From Syngnathus acus (lineage: Eukaryota > Chordata > Actinopteri > Syngnathiformes > Syngnathidae), in assembly GCF_901709675.1 (NCBI RefSeq), contig NC_051099.1:930001-994000 (forward strand): DNA of 64,000 nt, written 5' to 3'. Of the stretch, positions 1 to 9,388 are shown in pieces (position 1 is the stretch's first letter; every line of letters starts with the position of its first letter). The notes beneath the pieces are model-generated. The model ran no database searches. It was given only the letters and a program-made list of their open reading frames with translations, and was not told where the DNA came from. A program made the position numbers and the translations under genes.

Positions 1-3000
1 AGCTGCACAGCGGAACATAGATAATGTAAGAGTCAAACATATTGGAGATTGTAGTCATTGTTAAATGAAACACATCATTTACAAAATGGACTCTGATCTC
101 AGGACTTTAATCCTAGTTTGCCGAAGGCAAAGTATTGTGTTCACATTGGCATGATATTCGTTTTGAATGTGGTTGATTTTTAATTTGACTAAGTAATAAA
201 GCGGCCACTACGGCGAGTGTTCTTGATTGAAGCAGTCATAAACATTTGAATCAATACTGTTGCGTTGCTCTCGTAAAGAGCGATTGATAGAGCAAGCGCA
301 CTCTTAGCGTTTTGAATTATTCAACGCTTAAATGAGGAGCCTTGGAAAAAGGCTCGTGTGAAATAAAATTACAGCAGGCTGAAGTCAAATTAAGTTTTTG
401 TTCAAAGTGCACTCATGTACACGATAGTAAATCTGAAAATGAAGCACATAACTTTAAAAAATAAAATAAAATACTTTCCTGGGATGTTTGGTATTTTAAC
501 GTATTAGACACACTGTTCAAATATATGCCTTGCTGTCAGGTGTTTCAACAGGAATTGAAGGTATTTTCTTTGCAATAATATGTGCCCACGCTAGTCTAAT
601 CACCGTGTTCTGATGAGATTAATGTGGAGTGGCAGATTTTCTTTTATCAGAATATATTTTTGCAAAGAAAATATTTATCTGGAGAGACCCCTTTAAGGTA
701 GTACTTCCATGTGTTGTTTCAATTTGGTCGCTACATTTCTAAAACTGGCTACAATCAAGCAAGTTTGGCTGAAAAAAAAAGCCCTCAATCGAATGAACTT
801 GACTATTGTAACATTTGTGCTGCCTTTCGAGGTACTCCTCATGTTCTGGCCATGCAAAGCCATATACAGACTGACCTCATTTCCCAAGCAGACACATGCT
901 GCCAAAGCCACAACAACCTCGACAGCGACAATACATCGGCACCCGAAGCCATAAGTCATTGGGATACATTGGACACAGTGGGACAACAAACACTGGAACA
1001 CAACCTCAAGGCAGTACTTCATCACCTCTATCTCCACTACAAGGGAATGATTCATTTTATTTTGGGGGTGATGGACAATCAGAAATATTCAAAGGCCACC
1101 CACGCAAACACCACCTATAGCCAACACAGCGCCATCTTGTTGATAAGCATCTACCACCACCACCACCATCTGGTTTTCCAGTACAGCACATCTTCAGAAC
1201 CTTGAGGAGCAACCACTTTTGACACAGTACATTGATCGGTTGTTGCCGGACGCACTTCCTAGCCCCGGCCGGGGGGGGGGGCCCTCAGGCTAGTCCTTCT
1301 GTAACACTACGACAGGGATCCACAAAGGAGTTTTCAAACACTCAAGGGAACAGATGACACAAAAGAGGCCCCGGCGTCTCGTCGAAACAATAACGCAGCA
1401 CGCCTCCCCACCTTCCTGTGCGAGCGAACACACGACAGACACTACGACCCCCGACTGCATACAATGCGGAACGGCCATCACAGCACATCATCATGCAGAT
1501 ATACAAGCAACAAGCACTCTTCCCTTTTTCTACAAGTGACCGACCGCCATTAAACCAAATCAAAGTCAGTGGCCATTTTTACACCTGAAGAAATATCCAA
1601 TGAAGACACAAGCATGAAACATTCAGCAAGCATAAGAACACAGATGCAAACAGATTACAAATCCTCTTCCAAAGCGCAGCATTTTTGGACTGGTATTCTG
1701 TTTTTCCCCCTTTACCTTCCCACCTGTTTCCCTTCTGTGCTGTTCTGTTTCATTTTCCTTTTTTTTTTTTTCTTCTTTTTTTTTCCCCTCTCCCCCCTGC
1801 ACTGGCCCACAGTGATGCCTTTAACACCTCCCGTGTGATGCAGGTTTGGCTCAGTGTGTCTGTGGACAGACAGCCCACTCTCAAATGATGCACTAATCCT
1901 GCTTTGTGGTCACCACGGTAAGCTAGAGATGCTTGTCATAGCAACTTTGAAAAAAATGAAAAGCAAAAACCAAGCATGGATGTGTGGATGTACTTATCTT
2001 TGGTGGTGGGGATGCAAAGAAGGAAGACGTGAAGAAGAAAAAAAAAAAAGGAAATTGGAAAGGAGTTGAGCTTGGAGGGTAAGCGTCCTTTGCTGAAGAC
2101 TACCCCCTACCTACCTACCTACCTACCCACCCACTGTGTCCAATACTTCATGTATGGTGCTGTAAGTACTGCTCAGTGACAAGTTGATGTAATTGTTAAA
2201 AACTGACTTCTACTGTGGACCAATGTTCAAATTTGCGCTTGTTTAGTCAAGTTACTGTACCAAAAAAAAAAAAGCTGATGGCAGCGGTAGCAGCTCAAAT
2301 ATATTTTAATGAATGTATGATGCAGCTCCAGTTGGATTGGATAATGTGGTCAAATAACACTGGTCAACAATTTCTATTGAGTTTTTTATTTTTATTTTTT
2401 TATTTAACAGATGCAAGTAAATGTTTGTAGATTTTTTTTCTCTTATTTCTCAAGCACATCAGGTTTTCATAGTAATAATAATAATATATGTAGTATATTT
2501 AGTACTGTGATATTTAAACATTGTTAGGTGGCATTTTCCCCTCCGTGGCATCCTAGCTATTATATACAACACATGGTCAAATCAGTTTGACGCACAAGCT
2601 TTTATAGGTCAAAAATGAAAACATCTCACAAACCTGATGTGCTACAATAAATGTAAAGACATTTTTTTGAATCACAATCATGTTTAGAGACATAAACATT
2701 TGCTGTTGACTCGTGTAATTGTGACTTTTTTTTAATGAAATTAAGAAAATCGTTTTCATGTCAGAGCAAATGAATGACTGCTGTATTGTGGTTAAAGCAC
2801 ATAACATGGTGATCACAGTTCTTGTCATTACAACTGCTGCATACCAAAATGTTGTTTTGTGGTCACATGGACTGTTTTGTTATGCAAACTGTTGCACACT
2901 TATAATTTTATTTGATTGTAATTATCCATGTGTATCAAATGTGTTTCCCCCCCCCCCCCCCCCGGTTGTTATTTTTTATTTGACATGTATATGTGTACCT

Positions 3001-3006
3001 GCACAG
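1..3006. other. Left flank, no supported gene
   Basis: About 3 kb without a gene I can name. It holds a T-rich tract near 1758-1792, a (CTAC)n tract near 2101-2130, a poly-C run near 2945-2963 and AT-rich sequence. The 5' exons of the hnrnpl gene that follows (RRM1 and RRM2) are not recognisable here, so they probably lie beyond the left edge of the window. The stretch 711-1300 has long open frames in more than one phase and is discussed as a finding. No RNA gene or transposon ends were recognised. Confidence 0.5.
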
Positions 3007-5324
3007 ATGCTGACGGTGAAGGCAATTGGAACAATTCACAAGGTGTGTTTGTGTTTGTACTAGGGTAGCAGTAACAAACAAATCTCCATTATGTCATAGT
3101 TGGCTTCCGAAATCATACCGTCCGTCGGTCAACAATTAAGATGCAAGTTGCATGCCTGTCACCTTGTCCCATAACACACAGTCACCAATGTCAATTTTCC
3201 AGCTCGATTTCTTGTCGACAAGCTCTTTGAATTGCTATTTTTGACTGTACCCTACGTAGACCCAAATGCAAATCCAAACAAACGCCAAAGGCAGCCTGCT
3301 CTTCTCGGGGACCACCCACCTGATTATGGTATAAATCGTTTCATTGTGATTTAAGGAATGGTGCACAGGGTCGTCATTGGTTTGTTTTTCTCTTCTTACC
3401 ATAAAGGTGGCCCTCAGGGAAGCTATCATGGCTACAGCGACGACAGCTACGGGCCTCCTTCCCACCGCATGGGACCCGGTATGGGCGGACGTGGCCGTGG
3501 TAACCAGCGCTATGGCGCGGGATACGGGCCACCGCCCCCCGAGTACGGCCCTCATGCAGACTCGCCCGTACTTATGGTATACGGTCTTGAGCCGTCAAAG
3601 ATTAACGCTGATAAGGTCTTTAACATCTTCTGCCTCTATGGGAATGTGGAGAGGGTGAGGAATGCTCCTTTTCAAAATTGGTTCAAAGAAAGGTTGTCGG
3701 CATGTTGTCACCTGCATATCTCCTTTTCCTGCAGGTTAAGTTCATGAAGAGCAAACCTGGAGCTGCAATGGTGGAGATGGGGGACTGCTATTCTGTGGAC
3801 AGGGCTATCTCCCATCTTAACAACAACTTCCTTTTTGGACAGAAACTCAACGTCTGGTAAGGGTGATAGAAAATGTTAAAAGTGAGGCATTATTATGATC
3901 CAGGTACTAATCGATTGCTTTTGCACGGCAGCGTGTCCAAGCAGCAGGCTATCGTGCCGGGACAGAGCTACCAGTTGGAAGACAACAGCAGTAGCTTCAA
4001 AGACTTCCATGGTTCTCGCAACAACCGCTTCACCTCACCAGAGCAGGCAGCCAAGAACCGAATCCAACACCCCACCAATGTCCTACATTTTTTTAACGCA
4101 CAGCCTGACATCTCTGAGGAGATCTTCAACCAGGTCAGAAAAGCCACAAGGCTAAAAAATGTCTCGCCTTATTAAATGGCTGGTTTTTGGGATGGAAAAA
4201 AACAACCATTTCAAAACGTTTTCAGCCTTTGATGTAAACTGTGATCTGAACAATACAATATTTATATAATAGCGGCCCAACTCGGATTCGGGAAAAGTCA
4301 GAATAGTACTCTTCACACTGCATGAAAAAAAATCTGATGTATGTAGCCGCAGTGTGAACAGAGCCATAAAGATTTTTTTTCTTTCTTTTTTTACGTGGAG
4401 TTGTACAAGCCATCGATCACATTAACGGTGTAAACATATTGACATGGTTAACTTGGGCTCTTTTTTTTTTTTTAACATCACAAAGAAAGGGGTGAGTAAG
4501 TTTTTTTTTGTTTTTTTTTATCCTCTGTAACAAAGTACTACAAGGTGGTATTGGTTTCATTTTCACTGAGCTATGTTTTCCTCTTCTAGATCTGCGATGA
4601 ATTAGGAGTTAAGAGCCCTTCAAGTGTGAAACTTTTCAGTGGGAAGAGTGAGTACAGACCATGAGTAGAAAATGTTTTTTGTGTTAAGGAATGGAATTTC
4701 GCAGTGCCAGCCAGCTCACCCATAATGAGATTACAATACTGTTCATGACTCAACATGTTTGGGTTTCGAACCAATATTAAGTGTTCAGAAGAGGTTGCGC
4801 TATTGAACGAAAAAGCAAAAGGCTGTTTATTTTCAAAAGAACGGTGCTGGCGATGCAAGGATTCCACTCGACTGCAACAGTATTGTTCATTCTTGAAAGG
4901 CATATGGGCTCATATACACCCAAAGGTTTGAATCAAAAGATGCCCAACATCAATCCAAAACAACACAAAGCATAACAGTGCTTTTGTATGCTAATATGTC
5001 AGAAATGACAAGGAATTTTCAACAGCCATATCATATCTTTGAGTTTGATGTTTCCATGAAATCCTTTGTCTCGTGTGGCACGACAGGTGAGCGAAGTTCA
5101 TCGGGTTTGCTTGAGTGGGAATCCGTTAATGATGCCATGGAAGCCCTGGCAATGATGAACCATCACCAGATGAAAAACCCCAGTAAGGATTTACACCGAT
5201 CATTCATTATCTCGAGCTTCTCAAGGAATGTGTACAATGCTTTTCCCCTTTTCTTTTTCTAGGTGGGCCTTACCCTTACACTTTGAAGTTATGTTTCTCA
5301 ACCACCCATCATGCCAGCAGCTAA
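3007..5324 (+). CDS. hnrnpl: hnRNP L, C-terminal part (5' truncated by window)
   Basis: Nuclear RNA-binding protein that binds CA-rich RNA and regulates splicing. Exons read from GT-AG borders with matching phases: 3007-3042, 3260-3328, 3407-3654, 3735-3856, 3932-4133, 4590-4647, 5087-5182 and 5263-5324 (stop TAA 5322-5324), 893 nt in all. The linker has the family signature NPNKRQRQPALLGDHP followed by a Gly/Tyr/Pro-rich stretch. RRM3 contains VLMVYGLEPSKINADKVFN and KFMKSKPGAAMVEMGD. RRM4 contains ICDELGVKSPSSVKLFSGKS and ERSSSGLLEWES, and the protein ends PYPYTLKLCFST plus a short tail. The ERSSSGLLEWES and GPYPYT forms fit HNRNPL better than its paralogue HNRNPLL. The first listed exon (36 nt) fits in phase but differs from the mammalian linker, so it is the least certain. 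RRM1 and RRM2 are outside the window. Confidence 0.88.
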
Positions 5325-5736
5325 ATACAACCGCTTCAAACAATGTCACATTTTATTTCTTTTCATAAACTCTAATGTAGTTCTGTTCTTATGTCCTATT
5401 AAAATATTCACTCATTATTGACATAAATAGGAATGTTGTGTTTTATGATATTTTTGTGATGACAGTATTTCTTCTTTGCAATGTACATATATATTATCAA
5501 GCCCCCAATCTGAAATATTTCGATGTCAACCCAGCCTTTTGTTTTGAAATGGAAGGGATTTTACTGTGCAAGGTCAACAACCATATAATGTATTTATTGG
5601 CAAGCTGTGTAATGAGCAAATTGCAGCTATGTGATTTTAAAGAAAAATCTAAACATGACTGTTGTTTGGTTGGGATCCTCTTGTCCAAATGATGATCACG
5701 TAACATTTAGTTAATAGGTACTGTGAACATTTTAAG

Positions 5737-5746
5737 AATAAATAAA
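5737..5746 (+). terminator. Polyadenylation signals of hnrnpl
   Basis: Two overlapping AATAAA hexamers lie about 415 bases after the hnrnpl stop codon, at the end of an AT-rich 3'UTR-like stretch. They are the best 3'-end signals before the next promoter. Confidence 0.6.
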
Positions 5747-6084
5747 GAATCTGGAAACATTGTAGGAGTGAGCTGTGACCTAATGAGTGTCTGAACAATT
5801 CTGACTAGAGTACAGTAACACAATACATGTAATCAATATCTCAAATGGGATTTTTTTCTTCAATATTTGAATTGTGCTTTTTTTATAGAAAAATGTAGAG
5901 CATGGCGATGTTAAAATTTGAATTGTACTGTTTGTGATTTAATTTCTGACCCTTCTCTCCTTTTCTGTGAAATGGCCACACATTTATAGTCCTACTAGTT
6001 GCATTAGAATTTGGGTATGTGATTACAATACTGTGTATTAAACTATAGTTACATGTTAAATTGCCTCGATGTTAGTCTCGCCTG

Positions 6085-6396
6085 ACTAGATTTGCTGCAA
6101 AGCCTCCAACTCCCATGATGCCCCGGGCCGCAAAGTACGTAGGTGTTTCCGGTGTCCTGTGAGATTTGACTTCCCTCTGCACGGATCGACGCGACCAAAT
6201 CAAGAAAGACGACGTTGCAAATGACTAAATGTGATCGAATACAGTGGTCTATTGAGCTACTTTTCGCTAGATGATCATTTAAAAATGTGCGCTATGTGGT
6301 GAGCTGTGGTTGAAGAAGGGAGAATCGTCGGAAACGTTGATCGCAAGGTTTAGGCCTAGCAAAGAAAGTTTGCCTGGTCGAGGGCCTGTAAACAAC
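6085..6396 (+). promoter_or_regulatory. irf2bp1 promoter / 5'UTR region
   Basis: After 700 bases of AT-rich sequence the composition becomes GC-rich at about 6085. The stretch CCAACTCCCATGATGCCCCG (6108-6127) resembles the ZNF143/THAP11-type TCCCA-ATGC element, and GTTTCCGG (6146-6153) resembles an ETS site. No TATA box is visible. An in-frame upstream ATG at 6310 lies in the leader. The transcription start was not determined. Confidence 0.45.
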
Positions 6397-8163
6397 ATGT
6401 CCTCCACATCGCAGCCCTCCTCGAGACGCCAATGGTGCTACCTCTGCGATCTACCCAAGATGCCCTGGGCCATGTTGTGGGAGTTTAGCGAAGCCGTGTG
6501 CCGGGGATGCGTTAACTACGACGGCGCGGATCGCATCGAGCTCCTCATTGAAACAGCCAGACAACTGAAGAGCACGCATGGAGTTTTGGAGGGCAGGTCT
6601 CCTGGCCCGCAGCAGGGCAAGGCCAGCTCGACCGGATCCATGGAAGCCGGGCGTCCGCACGGAGACCGTCTCGACAGGGGTAGGGGTGAGTACGGTGCAT
6701 CTTCTCGCCTCCCTAATGGTCTGCACAGAGCGGAGGATGTGGCGTTATCAGAAAGCAGCCGACAGAGCCCGAACACTCGCAGGGCGATGGCCAGCGCTGT
6801 TCCGAGTCTCCACGGGACGATATCCCATGCGTTGATTGCCCAGGGCTTAGTCGCATCCCCACATGGGCTCCTAGCGCCAATATCAGGCTCCAGAACGGGG
6901 GCCGCTCCTATTGCCGTCTCAGCCGGCCCCATCATGAGCGATGCTGCGAGAAGACAGGCTGTGGCTCTGGGCGTGGGAGCGAGCACGTCTGCTTTGGTGA
7001 GCATCGACCCCGCGGCGTGGAGGAACAGCGAAATGATGGCTGAACTCAACGAGGTAGCGCGCAGCAAGGTGGAAGGCTGGCCCAACAAACCAAAAGTTGT
7101 TCGGGATGTTCTCCTGGCTTTAAGCACCTGTGTGCCCTTTACTGTGCGCTTCAGGAAAGACCACAATCTGATGGGCCGGGTTCTGGCTTTTGACGCCAGC
7201 GCCAATCCAGAGTTGGAGCTCAAGGTTTTTGTGGAGTACCCCGTTGGCTCTGGGCTGATCTTTTCTGGAGTTCCGGACCTTGTCAGGCAGATGTTCCGCG
7301 ACTCCGCCAAGGATGCCGGTAAAGCGGTGAACTCTGGCTTGCGCTACGTGGAATACGAAAAGCGACAAGGGAGCGGCGACTGGAGGGGACTGTCGGAGCT
7401 TTTAAACGACGGCGTGCGCATGTTCAAGGAGCCGCCCATCCCCGAGGTTCTTCCGCAGCCCGATGCCGGCCCGCCCATGGCGGTGGCCGCACGCTCTGTC
7501 CCGGCCAAGAGCGCGACTCGGCGCCGCAAGGCCTCTCCGGGCTCTGAGAACGGCGAGAGCGAAGGAAGACCCGATCACCCGTCCAGAGAGGTGTGGTCCA
7601 GAGGCGCTTACCCGGGCATGGAACCTCTTTCGGGAATGGCCGCCCCTCCGGACGGCCCCCCTCGTTTACACAGCCAGCCTTCGCCCATGTCTGCGCTTAT
7701 GGGTGTCGCCGACAGCCTGAGCTCTGGCCAGGTGGCCAGAGACAGCCCCGGCATGTCCTCGGCCCACTCCTCCGGGGCCGGACGCACCAGCAGCCCCTCC
7801 GGGGGCGCCGCCTCCACCTCAGTTTCTCAGGCGTCTGCGGGCCTGAGCGGCAGCACTGGCGGCGGCGGCGAGTCGACCACCGGTGGAAGCCAGGGTGCCC
7901 TGCTCTGCTGCACCCTCTGCCGAGAGCGCCTGGAGGACACCCATTTTGTCCAGTGTCCCTCGGTACCGCACCACAAGTTTTGCTTTCCTTGCACCAGAGG
8001 CTTCATCCGCAGCCAGGGCCAAGGAGGAGAGGTGTACTGCCCGAGCGGAGAGCGCTGTCCCCTGGCCGGGTCCACCGTGCCCTGGGCCTTCATGCAGGGC
8101 GAGATCTCCACGATTCTGGCTGGGGACGGAGACGTGACAGTAAAGAAGGAGAATGACCCGTGA
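6397..8163 (+). CDS. irf2bp1: Interferon regulatory factor 2-binding protein 1
   Basis: Nuclear co-repressor of the IRF2BP family; mammalian IRF2BP1 binds IRF2 and its RING domain has been linked to ubiquitin ligation. One coding exon, 588 residues, close to the 584 of human IRF2BP1. The N-terminal C4 zinc finger is RRQWCYLCDLPKMPWAM followed by VCRGCV, with Cys14, 17, 35 and 38. The middle is Ser/Pro/Ala-rich and includes a conserved block (LALSTCVPFTVRFRKDHNL; GSGDWRGLSELL). The C-terminal C3HC4 RING (about 504-555) has LCCTLCRERLEDTHFVQCPS and is followed by VPWAFMQGEI; the protein ends VKKENDP. I chose ATG 6397 because the family starts a few residues before RRQWCYLC. An in-frame ATG at 6310 would add 29 residues. 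The RING wording (TLCRERL) and the ending favour IRF2BP1 over IRF2BP2 and IRF2BPL. Confidence 0.88.
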   Translation: MSSTSQPSSRRQWCYLCDLPKMPWAMLWEFSEAVCRGCVNYDGADRIELLIETARQLKSTHGVLEGRSPGPQQGKASSTGSMEAGRPHGDRLDRGRGEYGASSRLPNGLHRAEDVALSESSRQSPNTRRAMASAVPSLHGTISHALIAQGLVASPHGLLAPISGSRTGAAPIAVSAGPIMSDAARRQAVALGVGASTSALVSIDPAAWRNSEMMAELNEVARSKVEGWPNKPKVVRDVLLALSTCVPFTVRFRKDHNLMGRVLAFDASANPELELKVFVEYPVGSGLIFSGVPDLVRQMFRDSAKDAGKAVNSGLRYVEYEKRQGSGDWRGLSELLNDGVRMFKEPPIPEVLPQPDAGPPMAVAARSVPAKSATRRRKASPGSENGESEGRPDHPSREVWSRGAYPGMEPLSGMAAPPDGPPRLHSQPSPMSALMGVADSLSSGQVARDSPGMSSAHSSGAGRTSSPSGGAASTSVSQASAGLSGSTGGGGESTTGGSQGALLCCTLCRERLEDTHFVQCPSVPHHKFCFPCTRGFIRSQGQGGEVYCPSGERCPLAGSTVPWAFMQGEISTILAGDGDVTVKKENDP

Positions 8164-8514
8164 CATCTCCTCGCCGTCCTCCGAGCAATGGTATGACCGC
8201 ATTTTGTTTTTCTCTCCTTCCATGCTTTGTGTAGGTGTAGAAGTTTGATTTCCTAACATTCCCGTCCTGTCCTACTTTCTTTCTGTAGTGGCTGTTGACG
8301 ATGATTCCAAAGCACTTCCCTACCACATCCAGCAGAGTCTGCCCTCTCTGCAGTTCAACATGTGCCTCTCAGGACCCAAGAGCTCCCTCCCTCACTCCCT
8401 CGCTCCCGTGTGCGTCTAAGAGGATGATGAGACTGTTGGCTTAAAGGACACAAGACTTCATCAAGCCGTTTTCAAAGTCTACAATAGAAAGCACACCCTT
8501 TTTTATCAAATAAA
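8164..8514 (+). other. irf2bp1 3'UTR with a probable intron
   Basis: Twenty-seven bases after the stop there is a donor-like GTATGA at 8191. A strong pyrimidine tract ending TTCTTTCTGTAG lies at 8277-8288, so an intron of 98 bases (8191-8288) is likely. The downstream exon continues to an AATAAA at 8509-8514. The short distance from stop to junction would spare the transcript from nonsense-mediated decay. Whether the intron is used is an inference. Confidence 0.5.
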
Positions 8515-8609
8515 ACAAGAGCCCCACCCTCCCCTCCCTGTTTGTGTATAATATTGGCAAATACAGATGGATCACATTGATACTGTTCGTTTGACCGATA
8601 TAAGCGTGG

Positions 8610-8611
<2 letters not shown>

Positions 8612-8640
<29 letters not shown>
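8612..8640. repeat. (CA)n microsatellite
   Basis: Fourteen uninterrupted CA dinucleotides follow the irf2bp1 3' end. Confidence 0.95.
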
Positions 8641-8644
<4 letters not shown>

Positions 8645-8855
8645 ACGAATGTCAAACATGTTCTCAAAAGAATTTTTTCTTTTTTAAAGCCAAGGATTGG
8701 ATTGATGTAATCTCTTTCTGTTTCGTGTAGGTCTGTCAGATATATGAATTTCCTTTCAATATGGTTGTAATTTCTATTTTTGATACAATTCAAATTTCAT
8801 TCATTTATGCTTTGTTTATAGTAAGAAGACCAAAGATGGCATCATACTCAAGTGT

Positions 8856-8969
8856 CATTTTTTTATTTTAGTGGTTGTGTGTTGGATGTACTTAGAACCA
8901 TGCCACCACTCACATTTTTTATTTTAGTGGTTGTATGTTGGATGTACTTAGAACCATGCCACCACTCAC
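8856..8969. repeat. 57-bp tandem duplication
   Basis: Two near-identical copies of 57 bases (8856-8912 and 8913-8969), each beginning with a T-rich run and ending at CCACCACTCA. They differ at a base or two, so the duplication is recent. Confidence 0.9.
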
Positions 8970-9388
8970 TCATTTCTTTCACAGAATGAAGCTTTATTTA
9001 CGTTCTCAAAATTTGACAAGAATTAGCACCACCATTTTCAAAGGTTAACAACATACTTGTGATCTCAGTGGATGAATTATACAGTAAATTGCAAATTACA
9101 GTAGTTGAATTGCTGCCTGGCTGTTGTTTACTGTTTATTTCTGTTTAAAAAGTGCAACAGATGCTCAGACAAACGTTTTTTTACAAACTTTATTCAATAA
9201 ATACCAAACAAAACCCACAACATTGTACACTCATTTGCTGAAATTATATTGCGGTGTGAACAGTATTTGTCTCCTTTGTGATTTTTCGTAATGCAAGTGT
9301 ACCCCGCTTTACATTTATTAACATAATGCTAATTAGAATACAAACACCACCCAAGTAGTGGCACCGTATGGCAATCTGTTTGTATTAA
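8970..9388. other. AT-rich spacer
   Basis: No gene or recognisable element. AATAAA occurs near 9196 and could serve as a more distal irf2bp1 polyadenylation signal. Confidence 0.4.

Noticed and set aside
6516-7310. 264-codon minus-strand open frame
   Set aside because: Shadow of irf2bp1 caused by its GC-rich codons; no family features.
7593-8156. 187-codon plus-strand open frame
   Set aside because: Out-of-frame shadow of irf2bp1; the RING and zinc finger lie in the other frame.
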